Part shown: positions 17,666 to 27,164 of the stretch, in pieces
Layout: every line of letters begins with the position of its first letter
How positions within the stretch are numbered: position 1 is the first letter of the stretch
NCBI GenBank assembly: GCA_023653095.1
Contig: JAMNXP010000008.1
Location: 1-64,000, forward strand
Direction of reading: 5' to 3'
DNA from: Bacteroidia bacterium
Lineage (GTDB): Bacteria; Bacteroidota; Bacteroidia; NS11-12g; UBA955
DNA length: 64,000 bases
The notes under the pieces: model-generated
What the model was told of the DNA's origin: nothing
Database searches by the model: none
The model's input: the letters and a program-made list of their open reading frames with translations, nothing else
Position numbers and translations under genes: made by a program

Positions 17666-18748
17666 ATGAATGTTTTAGGGATAATGAGCGGAACGAGCAT
17701 GGACGGCATTGATTTGGCGCTGTGCAACGTTCATCAAAATGAGGGGAATTGGACGGTTGAAATCATTCAAGCCATCACGGTACCATACAACGAAACTTGG
17801 CGCGTGCGCTTGTCGCAATTGCGTTACCAAACTCCTGAATTGTACGCCAAAACCGATGTGTTTTACGGCCGCTATTTGGGTGAATTGGCTCGTGGTTTCC
17901 AAAAGGAATCGGGTCTGAACATTGATTTGGTTGCCTCTCACGGACACACCATTTTTCACGATCCACACGGTTGGTTGACCGCACAAGTGGGTGATGGTGC
18001 CACGTTGGCCGCTACTGCCGGAATACCCGCCGTTACCAACTTTAGACGTGCCGATGTTGCCGCTGGCGGACAGGGCGCGCCTTTGGTAACCGTGGGTGAC
18101 GAACTCTTGTTTTCGCAGTATGATGCCTGCTTGAATTTGGGCGGATTTTGCAACCTTTCCGTTGGACAAGGAACCGATAGAATGTCGTTTGACATAGCAC
18201 CTTGTAACATAGTTTTGAATCGATTGGCCCGCGAACGCGGACTGAAATTCGATGAAGACGGTCAAATTGCAGATTCTGGGAATGTTATTTATCCGTTATT
18301 AGAAAAGCTCAACCAAATCAAATTCTACCAAAGAAAAGGTCCCAAAAGCTTGGGAAGAGAGTGGATAAACAAAGAATTTTGGCACATAGTTCGCGACTTT
18401 GATGATCAGCCTGTTGAAGACCGAATGAAGACTTTGGTGATGCATTGCGCTGTGCAAATTGCTCGCGCTTTAGAAATGCACAGCGATAAAGATGTTTCCG
18501 AATTGTCTGTATTGGTTACGGGAGGTGGAGCTTTCAATAAGACTCTAATTGATTACATACAATCAGAAACCAGTTCAAACATCGTTATTCCTGATAAGCA
18601 GCTGGTAAATTATAAAGAAGCCATGATTTTCGCTCTTTTGGGAGCAATGAGAGTGAAGAACATTGCCAACGTTAACAACAGAGCAACCGGTGCATCGGTA
18701 GCGGTGATTGGTGGATCGTTGGATGGGGATTTTTCCTCATTTATTTAA
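17666..18748 (+). CDS. anmK: Anhydro-N-acetylmuramic acid kinase AnmK
   Basis: A protein of about 360 residues beginning MNVLGIMSGTSMDGID, the family's ATP-binding and catalytic start. It phosphorylates and opens 1,6-anhydro-MurNAc during cell-wall recycling, giving MurNAc-6-phosphate. Other family marks are VASHGHTIFH, VTNFRRADVAAGGQGAPLV (substrate-binding Arg and Asp), LNLGGFCNLS and VTGGGAFN. An upstream in-frame ATG at 17642 would add eight residues but falls on the expected transcription start. The 3' end lies 13 bases before the next gene. Confidence 0.93.
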   Translation: MNVLGIMSGTSMDGIDLALCNVHQNEGNWTVEIIQAITVPYNETWRVRLSQLRYQTPELYAKTDVFYGRYLGELARGFQKESGLNIDLVASHGHTIFHDPHGWLTAQVGDGATLAATAGIPAVTNFRRADVAAGGQGAPLVTVGDELLFSQYDACLNLGGFCNLSVGQGTDRMSFDIAPCNIVLNRLARERGLKFDEDGQIADSGNVIYPLLEKLNQIKFYQRKGPKSLGREWINKEFWHIVRDFDDQPVEDRMKTLVMHCAVQIARALEMHSDKDVSELSVLVTGGGAFNKTLIDYIQSETSSNIVIPDKQLVNYKEAMIFALLGAMRVKNIANVNNRATGASVAVIGGSLDGDFSSFI

Positions 18749-18761
18749 GAACTCATTTATT

Positions 18762-20006
18762 GTGAAAGTAGAAAAACTTATAGAAAAATTCGAAGGCAAA
18801 CAGCCCGAGATTGTATTTGCATGGAAAGACGACCAAACCGAAGCCGAAGGTTGGGTAGTGATTAACTCTTTAAGAAACGGTGCTGCCGGCGGTGGCACTC
18901 GTATGCGTAAAGGGTTGAATCAACGCGAAGTAGAAAGTTTGGCAAAAACGATGGAAGTCAAATTCACCATTGCAGGTCCCCCCATTGGTGGAGCCAAATC
19001 AGGCATCAATTTCGATCCTGCAGATCCACGTAAAAAAGATGTATTAAAGCGCTGGTACAAAGCCGTACGTCCCATGCTAAAACATTATTATGGTACTGGC
19101 GGTGATTTGAACGTGGATGAAATTCACGAAGTCATCCCTATGACCGCTGAATTGGGAATTTTGCACCCACAAGAAGGTGTGGTAAACGGATACCATACAG
19201 CTTACACTCCTGAAGAGCGTTTGAAAGCCATTTCAAGACTTCAGGAAGGTGTTTTGTTGCCCATCACAGACGAAAGATTATCGCCCGATGTTTCAAAGAA
19301 ACTCACCATTGCCGACATGATTACGGGTTGGGGAGTTGCTGAGGCGGTTCGTCAATATTACGAGGTATTTGGAGGATTTACCAACAACAAGCTAGCCATT
19401 ATTCAAGGATGGGGCAACGTGGCAGCAGCAGCGGCTTTTTACCTGACAAAATACGGCATTCGCATTGCGGGAATTATTGACCGTCAAGGTGGAATTATTT
19501 CCGAAAAAGGACTTGGCCACGACGAAATTGTGGAGCTATTTTTATCGCGAAAAGGCAATGAATTGAATGCTCCAAATATGCTTTCCTTTGAGGAAGTGAA
19601 TGCTCGTATTTGGGACATTCCGTGTGAGGTATTCATTCCTGGAGCGGCCAGCAGATTGGTTACCGAAGATCAAGTAAACCGAATGATCAAATCAGGTATA
19701 GAGGTCATTTCATGCGGAGCAAACGTGCCGTTTGCCGATGCTGAAATCTTTATGGGCCCCATAGCTCGTTTGGCCGATGCTAATATGGCTGTAATACCAG
19801 ACTTTATTGCTAACTGTGGAATGGCTCGTGTTTTTGGCTATTTGATGAGCAAGGAAGCTGAACTCAGCGATGTGGCCATTTTCAAAGACGTGAGTAACAT
19901 TATTGGTGGAGCCCTAGCACGCGTTCATCAGTTCAATCCCAAATCAACCGGAATTGCGTCGAAAGCGTTGGAAATGTCGTTGACCGATTTGGTAAAGCCC
20001 CATTAA
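18762..20006 (+). CDS. Glu/Leu/Phe/Val dehydrogenase family enzyme
   Basis: A 414-residue NAD(P)-dependent amino-acid dehydrogenase that deaminates an amino acid to its 2-oxo acid. It shows PPIGGAKSGI with the catalytic Lys, a GTGGDLNVDE loop, the Rossmann glycine motif IQGWGNVAAAAA and the FIPGAAS and CGANVPFAD blocks. The start is GTG at 18762 (VKVEKLIEKF); the longer frame would overlap anmK. Whether Glu or a branched-chain amino acid is the substrate cannot be decided from the motifs seen. It lies between anmK and pepT on the same strand and may be co-transcribed with both. Confidence 0.88.
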   Translation: MKVEKLIEKFEGKQPEIVFAWKDDQTEAEGWVVINSLRNGAAGGGTRMRKGLNQREVESLAKTMEVKFTIAGPPIGGAKSGINFDPADPRKKDVLKRWYKAVRPMLKHYYGTGGDLNVDEIHEVIPMTAELGILHPQEGVVNGYHTAYTPEERLKAISRLQEGVLLPITDERLSPDVSKKLTIADMITGWGVAEAVRQYYEVFGGFTNNKLAIIQGWGNVAAAAAFYLTKYGIRIAGIIDRQGGIISEKGLGHDEIVELFLSRKGNELNAPNMLSFEEVNARIWDIPCEVFIPGAASRLVTEDQVNRMIKSGIEVISCGANVPFADAEIFMGPIARLADANMAVIPDFIANCGMARVFGYLMSKEAELSDVAIFKDVSNIIGGALARVHQFNPKSTGIASKALEMSLTDLVKPH

Positions 20007-20025
20007 TTTCGTATATTAAATCATT

Positions 20026-21267
20026 ATGTTTCAACCAGAAAGCATCAGTTCTCGTTTTTGCAGATACGTGCAAATAGATACACAAAGCGATCCAGAATCA
20101 ACGTCAGTACCCAGTACTGAAAAGCAAAAAAACCTCAGCCGCATTTTGGTAGATGAGTTGCAAACCATGGGTTTGAAAGACGCTCATTTAGATGACTTCG
20201 GCTATGTGTATGCCACATTAGAGTCGAACGTTGATTCTTATGTGCCTGTGATTTGTTTTTGCTCACACGTAGATACATCGCCAGATTGTACTGGGGAAGG
20301 AGTGAAACCCATCATCCACAGAAATTATCAAGGACAAGACATCGTTCTTCCCGATGATGTATCTCAAGTGATTCGCACTGTTGATCATCCTTACTTGAAA
20401 GAACGCCTCGGCGACGATATCATCACAGCATCAGGCACAACTCTATTGGGCGCTGATGATAAAGCAGGTGTGGCTATCATCATGGATTACGTTCAGAGAA
20501 TGGTCTTAAATTCTGACCTTAAACACGGAACCATCAAAATCTTGTTTACCCCAGATGAGGAGATTGGCCGAGGTGTTGATCACGTAAATATTGAAAAATT
20601 GGGAGCCGATTACGGCTATACTTTAGATGCCGGCGAACGAGGAAGTTACGAGGACGAAACCTTCAGCGCTGACGGTGCTACCATCAACTTTTACGGTGTT
20701 TCAGCACACCCAGGATATGCCAAAGGGAAGTTGGTTAACGCATTGAAAATTGCGGGAGACTTTCTAAACAGGTTGCCTAAAGGCGAATTTTCACCGGAGA
20801 CCACTGAGGGTCGTGAAGGATTTGTTCACCCCGTAACCATGGGCGGCGTAGCGGAGCACGCCTGGGTGAAATTCATCGTACGTGACTTCGATACCGCTAA
20901 ACTTGCGGAGCACGAAAGTCGTTTGCGTTCTATCATGGAGGCAACCGTGGCTGATTATCCTGGAGCTACAGCTGATATGTCGGTACACGAGCAATACAGA
21001 AACATGAAGGAAGTGGTGAAATTGACTCCTGCTATTTCGGATTACGCCATTGAAGCCATCAAAATGGCGGGCATTGAGCCTCAATTGGGTAGCGCTCGCG
21101 GAGGTACTGATGGCAGCCGTTTGAGTTTTATGGGACTACCATGCCCCAATATTTTTACAGGTGAAATGGCCTTTCACGGCAAACACGAGTACGTAAGTGT
21201 TCAAGACATGGAGAAAGCTTCAGATGTGTTGGTTCATTTAAGTGCTTTGTGGGCAAACTACAAATAA
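20026..21267 (+). CDS. pepT: Peptidase T (tripeptidase, M20B)
   Basis: A 413-residue zinc aminopeptidase that releases N-terminal residues from tripeptides in the cytoplasm. The family marks are SHVDTSPD (80-87, metal His and Asp), LLGADDKAGVAI (bridging Asp), TPDEEIGRGVDH (catalytic Glu and metal Glu), DAGERGSYEDETF and the final AFHGKHEYVS metal His. The length is normal for PepT. It follows the dehydrogenase by 19 bases and ends before a strong terminator shared with the convergent desaturase gene. Confidence 0.95.
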   Translation: MFQPESISSRFCRYVQIDTQSDPESTSVPSTEKQKNLSRILVDELQTMGLKDAHLDDFGYVYATLESNVDSYVPVICFCSHVDTSPDCTGEGVKPIIHRNYQGQDIVLPDDVSQVIRTVDHPYLKERLGDDIITASGTTLLGADDKAGVAIIMDYVQRMVLNSDLKHGTIKILFTPDEEIGRGVDHVNIEKLGADYGYTLDAGERGSYEDETFSADGATINFYGVSAHPGYAKGKLVNALKIAGDFLNRLPKGEFSPETTEGREGFVHPVTMGGVAEHAWVKFIVRDFDTAKLAEHESRLRSIMEATVADYPGATADMSVHEQYRNMKEVVKLTPAISDYAIEAIKMAGIEPQLGSARGGTDGSRLSFMGLPCPNIFTGEMAFHGKHEYVSVQDMEKASDVLVHLSALWANYK

Positions 21268-21285
21268 TTTTAGAACTACATTAAA

Positions 21286-21318
21286 CAAAAAAGGAGCCTT
21301 TTTGAGGCTCCTTTCTTT
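21286..21318. terminator. Bidirectional terminator between pepT and desaturase
   Basis: AAAGGAGCCT and AGGCTCCTTT form a 10-base stem with a 5-base loop. T-rich sequence follows on the plus strand and an A-rich stretch precedes it, so it can end both convergent genes. Confidence 0.88.
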
Positions 21319-21336
21319 ATGTTTTTATAGGAAGTT

Positions 21337-22440
21337 TTAAGCAAGGTTACCAACCATTTTCAGGTGCATAAAGTGCGAACGCACAGCAGATACAAAAGTT
21401 CCGTTCTCTTGGTAAGGAATACCAAATTCGGCACAGGTTTTTTTCACTATTTCATTCAATTTAGGATAATGAATGTGGCTGATCTTGGGGAATAGGTGGT
21501 GTTCTACTTGGAAATTTAATCCTCCTAAAGCCCATGTCAAAAACTTACTCTTGGTACTGAAATTAGCAGTCGTTTTAATTTGGTGAGTAGCCCAATCATC
21601 TTCTACCACAATTGATTCGATGGTAGTATTGTTATTTTGTGCTTCGATTTTATCAGTCACGAAGGTCACACCTTCAACTACGTGAGCCAATTGGAATACA
21701 ATGGTAATGACCATACCTGTAGTAAGTGCCATAGTCAAATATCCCAGAATTGCGGTCAAAGGACCTAAAACTAAAATAGGAACCACCAAGAATATACCCA
21801 AATAAACCAATTTTGCCCCCCAGAATTCAAAGTGTTGGAATGCTGAACGGTCGTTTTTGAATTTTGCATCACCAATACCATGAGCGAAATATTTGGTAAA
21901 GTCTTGAAAGAATATCCAAGACAAATAGGCGATAGCATATGCAGGAATCACATAAATATGTTGAAATTTATGGAACCACAATTTTTTCTGAGTTGGATTC
22001 ACTCTCAAGATTGGCCACAAATCAATATCATCATCAACGCCATCAATATTGGTAAAGCTGTGGTGATTGAAGTTGTGTTTCTCAGCCCAATTGAATGAAT
22101 TACCACCCAAAAGGTTCAAAGAGTTGGCCATGATTTTATTCACCCAAGGTTTAGAAGAATAGCTACCGTGAGCACCATCGTGCATAACGTTAAAACCAAT
22201 CAAGGCGAAAGTGATACCCATAAGGGCAAAAAGTCCGTAGACCCAAGCAGAACTTTCAGGAAATAACATTATTCCTAAATAACAACCGCCAAGTGTAAGT
22301 CCTAGTATGATCGTTTTAGAATAAAGTTTCCAGTTGCCAGTGGGTTTAATATTGTTTTCTTCGAAATAAGAATTGATTCTTCCTCTAAGTGTACTAAAGA
22401 ATTCGGCGTTTCTGCCGGCGAATCGAATAGGTGTGCTCAT
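21337..22440 (-). CDS. Membrane fatty acid desaturase (acyl-lipid/acyl-CoA type)
   Basis: A 367-residue integral membrane di-iron desaturase. The three histidine boxes are present: HDGAHG (87-92), HNFNHH (about 122-127) and QVEHHLFP (about 312-319). The third box starting with Q is typical of front-end (delta-5/delta-6-like) desaturases. Four or more membrane segments lie between (KTIILGLTLGGCYLGIMLF, AWVYGLFALMGITFALIGF and others). No fused cytochrome b5 is present, so a separate electron donor is needed. A TAACTTTG box lies 15 bases before the ATG. The role is probably membrane-lipid adjustment. Confidence 0.9.
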   Translation of the reverse strand: MSTPIRFAGRNAEFFSTLRGRINSYFEENNIKPTGNWKLYSKTIILGLTLGGCYLGIMLFPESSAWVYGLFALMGITFALIGFNVMHDGAHGSYSSKPWVNKIMANSLNLLGGNSFNWAEKHNFNHHSFTNIDGVDDDIDLWPILRVNPTQKKLWFHKFQHIYVIPAYAIAYLSWIFFQDFTKYFAHGIGDAKFKNDRSAFQHFEFWGAKLVYLGIFLVVPILVLGPLTAILGYLTMALTTGMVITIVFQLAHVVEGVTFVTDKIEAQNNNTTIESIVVEDDWATHQIKTTANFSTKSKFLTWALGGLNFQVEHHLFPKISHIHYPKLNEIVKKTCAEFGIPYQENGTFVSAVRSHFMHLKMVGNLA

Positions 22441-22473
22441 CTAATAAATAAAATTCAAAGTTAGGCAAAAAAT

Positions 22474-22680
22474 CTACAATCCTTTGCGCTTACTACTGAA
22501 ATTGAGAATTGAATAGAGCGGGCAAAATCCTGAAATTCCGGTTAAAATTAAGACCCCTGAGAGAGCCAGTAAGATCACAGCCCACGTACCAGTAAGGCTA
22601 CCATCAAAATACAGTCCTCCAACAACCAGAGCTGTTGAGATCCTGATGGCTTTATCGATCATGCCTACATTTTTTTTCAT
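22474..22680 (-). CDS. DUF2892 (YgaP-type) small membrane protein
   Basis: A 68-residue protein with an N-terminal basic stretch (KKNVGMIDKAIRI) and two membrane segments (STALVVGGLYFDG and AVILLALSGVLILTGISGF), ending with the family motif GFCPLYSILNF. It fits DUF2892, which includes the membrane part of the rhodanese YgaP. No rhodanese domain is attached. It lies 33 bases upstream of the desaturase gene on the same strand; a functional link is not evident. Confidence 0.82.
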   Translation of the reverse strand: MKKNVGMIDKAIRISTALVVGGLYFDGSLTGTWAVILLALSGVLILTGISGFCPLYSILNFSSKRKGL

Positions 22681-22801
22681 ACATTTGATTGTTTAAGATT
22701 TTGATGTCATACTTTGACAACTTCTTGTGCAAAATACAAATTTGTTCGTTAAGTATTTCGATCATTTCGTCAATATGAGAAAATATTATATCTATTTAAT
22801 T

Positions 22802-23572
22802 ATGAAAACCAAAGATGAAATAGTTGATAACTGGTTGCCACGGTATACCGGAAGAGAAATTTCTGAGTTCACACCCTATGTTTTGATTACCAATTTCCAT
22901 CATTATTTGGAGATTTTTTCTGAGCTTTATGGTGTTGAGATAAAAGGTCAAGGCAAACCGTTTCAAACGGTTATTGCAGATGGTATTACCTTCATTAATT
23001 TTGGTATGGGAAGTCCGATGGCTGCAACTACCATGGATCTTTTAACTGCTATCAGGCCCAAAGCAGTGTTGTTTTTGGGAAAATGCGGAGGATTAAAAAG
23101 GAAAAACAACATTGGTGATTTCATTCTACCCATTGCGGCCATAAGAGGTGAAGGAACATCCAATGATTATTTTCCTCCAGAGGTACCTGCGTTACCATCT
23201 TTTTCTTTGCAGAAAGCCATTTCAACAACCATTCGAGATTTTGGCTTAGATTATTGGACAGGAACCGTGTACACCACAAATAGAAGGGTATGGGAACACG
23301 ACAAAGAGTTCAAGAAATATTTGAGACGCATCAGAGCCATGGCTATTGATATGGAGACGGCTACTATTTTCAGCGTTGGATTTTACAACGCCATTCCTAC
23401 AGGAGCCTTGTTATTGGTTAGCGATCAGCCCATGATTCCCGAAGGTGTTAAAACTGCTGAAAGCGACAAAAGGGTCACAGAAGAATACGTAAGGAACCAC
23501 GTAAAATTAGGGGTAGATTCCTTAAAACAAATGATTAACAACGGGTTGACGGTGAAGCATTTGAGGTTTTAA
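22802..23572 (+). CDS. amn: AMP nucleosidase
   Basis: A 256-residue nucleoside-phosphorylase-fold enzyme that splits AMP into adenine and ribose-5-phosphate. Family features are NFGMGSPMAATTMDLL, FLGKCGGL, MAIDMETATIFSVGF (the M-E-T nucleoside-binding block) and LLLVSDQPM (catalytic Asp). The size corresponds to the short form common in Bacteroidota, lacking the N-terminal regulatory domain of the E. coli enzyme. The start is placed at ATG 22802 (MKTKDEIVDNW); the upstream extension is not conserved-looking. A heptad array begins two bases after its stop codon. Confidence 0.9.
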   Translation: MKTKDEIVDNWLPRYTGREISEFTPYVLITNFHHYLEIFSELYGVEIKGQGKPFQTVIADGITFINFGMGSPMAATTMDLLTAIRPKAVLFLGKCGGLKRKNNIGDFILPIAAIRGEGTSNDYFPPEVPALPSFSLQKAISTTIRDFGLDYWTGTVYTTNRRVWEHDKEFKKYLRRIRAMAIDMETATIFSVGFYNAIPTGALLLVSDQPMIPEGVKTAESDKRVTEEYVRNHVKLGVDSLKQMINNGLTVKHLRF

Positions 23573-23573
23573 T

Positions 23574-23643
23574 TGGTGATCCGTGATCAGCTCTCAGCGG
23601 TCAGCCGCTCTCCGATCACCGATCACCGACAACTGACAACCGC
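23574..23643. repeat. Heptanucleotide array between convergent amn and AsmA-like genes
   Basis: GGTGATC and CGTGATC units open the array and CGATCAC / CGATCACC units close it, with CAGCGGTCAGC units between. The outer parts are inverted to each other (about 14 of 16 positions pair), so the transcript could fold into a hairpin at the ends of both convergent genes. Confidence 0.85.
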
Positions 23644-23644
23644 C

Positions 23645-26446
23645 CTATCTAGGCAACGCCTTTTCAGCGTTTAATTGGGCCTTTTCTACCATTTCTTGGG
23701 CCTGCTTTTGAGCCGATTCTTCCACGAACTGAGCTTTAGCTTGAGCTTCTTGTTCTGTGCGGTCTGCGGAACTGTATGCCTTAGAACGAATGGCATCGGC
23801 CGATTTTTTAGCCTCTTTTCGCAAGCGGTCAGCAGCTTTTTGGGCCGCCAACTTTTCAAGTTGATTTGTGGCTTTTGCTTGAGCAGCAGCAATTTCGTCT
23901 TCGGCTTTTTTCAATGCGGCATCAGCCAATTTGTCGCCTTCGGCTCTTTGTCTGTCAGCTGCCTCTTTTCCTAGTTTACGAATATTGTTCGATTCTTCTT
24001 GGGCTTTTTTGATTAGAGCATCGGCTTGTAGGTGAACTTGGTGTACTGCTTGGCCTGCAACTTTTTGAAGTTCTTGTTGGGCGGTGGCTTTTACAGGTTC
24101 AAGTTTCTTTTTAAGTTCCTCTTTCCCAAATTTCTTCCAATCGAGTTTAAATTTGGGGTCAGTGACTGTACCTGTAATGGTGAAGGGAACTTTCTTTCCT
24201 TCGGCTTGAAGGGTTCCCCCGAAAAGAATCTTTTGATCTAATCCAACGTTTCCGGCCAAGCTCATTTTTCCGCCCTTGGGAAGGTTCAAACCAATACTGT
24301 CTTTTACATTCAGTTTACCATCTTCAATGGTGTAACGAACTTTGGCAGGTTTAACACTCAAATTTCCATAGTCCCAGTTGAACTGGTCATACACTTGTTT
24401 TAGCCAATTGGGTAGTTGCATCTCACCCTTTTTTAGGTCTACCAAACCCGATGAAATCAAACTGCCCAGATCTAAATCCATAGATTCGGTAAACTTGGTA
24501 TTTAATTGCATGTTCAAGTTCATCAGACCGTCTACATCTTTCAGTGCAGGGGCGTATTTTTCAATGAGGGCCACCTGATTCATGATGTTTTTGGCGTTGA
24601 GGTCTAATAATGAAATATTGGTATTTACAACTGGTTGACTACCAGGTGTATAAGAATAAGTGGTTTGGTCTAATTTGATGGTGCTTCCCCAGATGCTCGC
24701 TTTCAATTCGTCGATGGCAAGTTTTCCTTGTTTGACGGTGATTTTTGCGCCGCAATTGCTCAGATCGTAGGTTTCATATTCCAAAACGCCCACACTTCCC
24801 ACGAAAGTCAAATCGAGATTATCTGGAATTTGAACGGCCGCCATTTCGCTGCTGTCTGTGGTTTCTTGGGACGTTGAATCGCTGTCAGCTGTGAGAAACT
24901 GATTGGCGTCAATCATGGGGGCATCTAAGGTCAATCTGCCCGTGAGGACTTCGCCGTTGATGGCATAACCGATGAAGTTTTCCAAGCCGCCGCTCATTGA
25001 CATGCGCGAATTTCCGTATTGAAGCGATTGCAAATTCAAGGTAAAGTTCTTTGGATTCGCTGCCAATTCCATGAATTCTAGGTTCATGGGTAGGGTTGTA
25101 GGACTGTTATAATTCAGATTGTTTACAGTGATTTTACCCGATGCTTTCAGGTCTTCCACTTTGTCGCTGATGGCGGTAGAATAATGTCCATCAAACTGTA
25201 TATCAGATGCAATAGATCCTGTTAATGTGGTATTTTTCTCTAGCGGAAGTACTTCTTTCCATTTATCTAAAGCAATCTTCGCTTTCATTTCGCCCTTAGC
25301 ATAGGGATTGGATACGGGTGTTTTGGCAAATAATGTCGCGGATATGGGATCTCCACCCAAATTCAAGGCAAATTTCTTTAAGTTGATGGTGGTATGATCA
25401 GGGTCACCGTCGGTGTTTTTTAGGTTGAAATCTACGTTAATTCCTGTCACCGATGCTGGTAAACCAGGGTATGCAAAAGAACCATCATCAACGGTCAAGG
25501 TTATGTCAGTAGCGGGCATTCTCACATCGTCCATGATCCCTTTAATGGCTGCATGTACACCTGCTTTTCCTGATGCCTTCACATCTTTGAAATCTGCTGT
25601 ATATGCACCTGGAACCACAGATAATAGTGATTTGAATTCAGAGGATGGAACCGAAATGTCTAAGTCCATGTCCATGTTGAGGTCGTTCATTTGAAGCCAA
25701 CCTTTCATCAATACGGGAAATTCATTGATTTTAGCATCCAACTGATTGAAGGTGAACTTGAATTTGTCAAGGTCTATGTCAATGTTGCTTTCGGCAGTTA
25801 AATTGGCTTTGGACATGAGGGTCATTCCGTCAAAATCCATATCAGCCGATGCAATTTTGAGCTCATTGGCAAGCGTAAAGATGTTGTTTGAAAGCGATCC
25901 GCTTCCATCGAAATCCATGCCTTTCAGTTTGAAACTCATGGGCATTGAGTAGTCCGTATATCCAATAAGTGCGTTACTGAGTTTGATGGATTTCAAATCG
26001 AGTGAAATGGGTGCAGATGTGGTAGTATCAATTACCGCGGTAGAATCAATAGGGGTTATATCGAAGTTGGCACGTCCGCTTTTGAGGAAGATGAAGTTGA
26101 TGTGCGGATTGTCTAAATCGATTTTGCGAATGTTCATGGTTTCGCCGCCCAACACAGATTGAATATCCAAAATCACGCGGGTATTTTGTGCAGCGTAGAG
26201 TGTGTCGCCTTGGAAGGAATCACGTCCCACGATACTCAAGTTCGGAATTCCCACAGAAACGTTGGGAAAATTTCGAATCAAGCTGATGGATAGATCGTCG
26301 TCAAATTTAACGTCGGCCAACAGATTGGAATTAGCCGCATTTTTGGCTGCCGAAAGAATTTTGCCTTTGAAAGCAAACGGAAGAATCAATAAGATAACAA
26401 ACAGAGAACCAAGGGCTATGCCCAAACGAATCATCAACTTCTTCAT
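23645..26446 (-). CDS. AsmA-family protein with C-terminal coiled coil
   Basis: A 933-residue envelope protein. Residues 1-25 form a signal anchor (LGIALGSLFVILLILPFAF); the N-terminal AsmA-type region follows (LLADVKFDDDLSISLIRNFPNVSVGI), then a long beta-rich body with the AsmA C-terminal region (about 550-760). AsmA-like proteins are now viewed as bridge-like lipid carriers between inner and outer membrane. The last 150 residues are unusual: an Ala/Glu/Lys/Gln-rich segment (QAKATNQLEKLAAQKAADRL and onward) predicted to form a long coiled coil. A near-consensus TAAATTCG box ends four bases before the ATG. The gene converges on amn. Confidence 0.85.
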   Translation of the reverse strand: MKKLMIRLGIALGSLFVILLILPFAFKGKILSAAKNAANSNLLADVKFDDDLSISLIRNFPNVSVGIPNLSIVGRDSFQGDTLYAAQNTRVILDIQSVLGGETMNIRKIDLDNPHINFIFLKSGRANFDITPIDSTAVIDTTTSAPISLDLKSIKLSNALIGYTDYSMPMSFKLKGMDFDGSGSLSNNIFTLANELKIASADMDFDGMTLMSKANLTAESNIDIDLDKFKFTFNQLDAKINEFPVLMKGWLQMNDLNMDMDLDISVPSSEFKSLLSVVPGAYTADFKDVKASGKAGVHAAIKGIMDDVRMPATDITLTVDDGSFAYPGLPASVTGINVDFNLKNTDGDPDHTTINLKKFALNLGGDPISATLFAKTPVSNPYAKGEMKAKIALDKWKEVLPLEKNTTLTGSIASDIQFDGHYSTAISDKVEDLKASGKITVNNLNYNSPTTLPMNLEFMELAANPKNFTLNLQSLQYGNSRMSMSGGLENFIGYAINGEVLTGRLTLDAPMIDANQFLTADSDSTSQETTDSSEMAAVQIPDNLDLTFVGSVGVLEYETYDLSNCGAKITVKQGKLAIDELKASIWGSTIKLDQTTYSYTPGSQPVVNTNISLLDLNAKNIMNQVALIEKYAPALKDVDGLMNLNMQLNTKFTESMDLDLGSLISSGLVDLKKGEMQLPNWLKQVYDQFNWDYGNLSVKPAKVRYTIEDGKLNVKDSIGLNLPKGGKMSLAGNVGLDQKILFGGTLQAEGKKVPFTITGTVTDPKFKLDWKKFGKEELKKKLEPVKATAQQELQKVAGQAVHQVHLQADALIKKAQEESNNIRKLGKEAADRQRAEGDKLADAALKKAEDEIAAAQAKATNQLEKLAAQKAADRLRKEAKKSADAIRSKAYSSADRTEQEAQAKAQFVEESAQKQAQEMVEKAQLNAEKALPR

Positions 26447-26510
26447 AATACGAATTTACTATTATTCAGTAACGTATTTTTCGCTATTTTCGTTGCATAA
26501 ACCTATAAAA

Positions 26511-26933
26511 ATGAAAACTGGATTATTGCATTTACATTCAACCCTCAGATGGGTGATTTTGGTGTTGTTAGTGTTAACCATCGTTCAACTTTTCACCAAT
26601 AAGGCGGCTCGTCAAGCGAAAATTTTGACCATTGTTTCACACGTGATGCTTTTGATTGGAGTAATTCAGTGGTTCATCACTGATTGGGGACTCAAACTCA
26701 TCCAAAATGTGGGCATGGCTTCCGTAATGAAAGACAAGATTCAGCGTTTCTTCGCTGTGGAACACGCATTGACCATGATCATTGCCATTGTTTTGATCAC
26801 CATGGGCGGAGTTGCGGTTCGCAAAGAGAACACCAAGAAAGCAAGAATATTATATGTAGTTGCGTTGCTTCTGATCCTATCTCGCATTCCTTGGCCATTC
26901 ATGGCAGCCGGCGCTGGCAGAGGGTGGTTTTAA
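26511..26933 (+). CDS. Four-helix membrane protein, cytochrome-b-like hypothetical
   Basis: A 140-residue protein with four hydrophobic segments and conserved-looking histidines near membrane ends (HLHSTLRW, SHVMLLIGVIQWF, FFAVEHALTMIIAIVL). Short Bacteroidota proteins of this layout are commonly annotated as cytochrome b-like, but I see no proven haem site. The start is at ATG 26511; longer versions overlap the divergent AsmA-like gene. The C-terminus AAGAGRGWF is followed after four bases by a heptad array. Confidence 0.7.
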   Translation: MKTGLLHLHSTLRWVILVLLVLTIVQLFTNKAARQAKILTIVSHVMLLIGVIQWFITDWGLKLIQNVGMASVMKDKIQRFFAVEHALTMIIAIVLITMGGVAVRKENTKKARILYVVALLLILSRIPWPFMAAGAGRGWF

Positions 26934-26936
26934 TCA

Positions 26937-27122
26937 GGTCTTTGGTCCTTGGACTTTGGTTGAAGGCTTTAGAGTGGAGAGTGGAGAGGGTAGAGGGTAG
27001 AGGGCTCAGCTCTCAGCTCTAAACTCTCAACTCTCAACTCTCAGCTGACGACTGATGGCCCAGCGAAGCTGAACGGCTGATCACCGATCACCGATCACCG
27101 ATCACCGATCACCGTCTACCGA
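26937..27122. repeat. Mixed heptanucleotide array
   Basis: Reading downstream of the membrane-protein gene: GGTCTTTGGTCCTTGG units, then GGAGAGT/AGAGGGT and CTAAACT/CTCAACT units, CAGCTGA units, and five CGATCAC units ending at about 27120. The order GGTCTTT first and GATCACC last, relative to the upstream gene, is the same as in the array after the M1 peptidase gene. There is no gene in this stretch. Confidence 0.9.
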
Positions 27123-27127
27123 TTTTT

Positions 27128-27159
27128 TTGGCATCCTTACAGTTTGTAGTGTAATTTTG
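27128..27159 (+). promoter_or_regulatory. Promoter of the Deg protease gene
   Basis: TTG (27128-27130), 21 bases, TAATTTTG (27152-27159), then five bases to the ATG at 27165. The transcript would have almost no leader. Confidence 0.65.
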
Positions 27160-27164
27160 GATTT

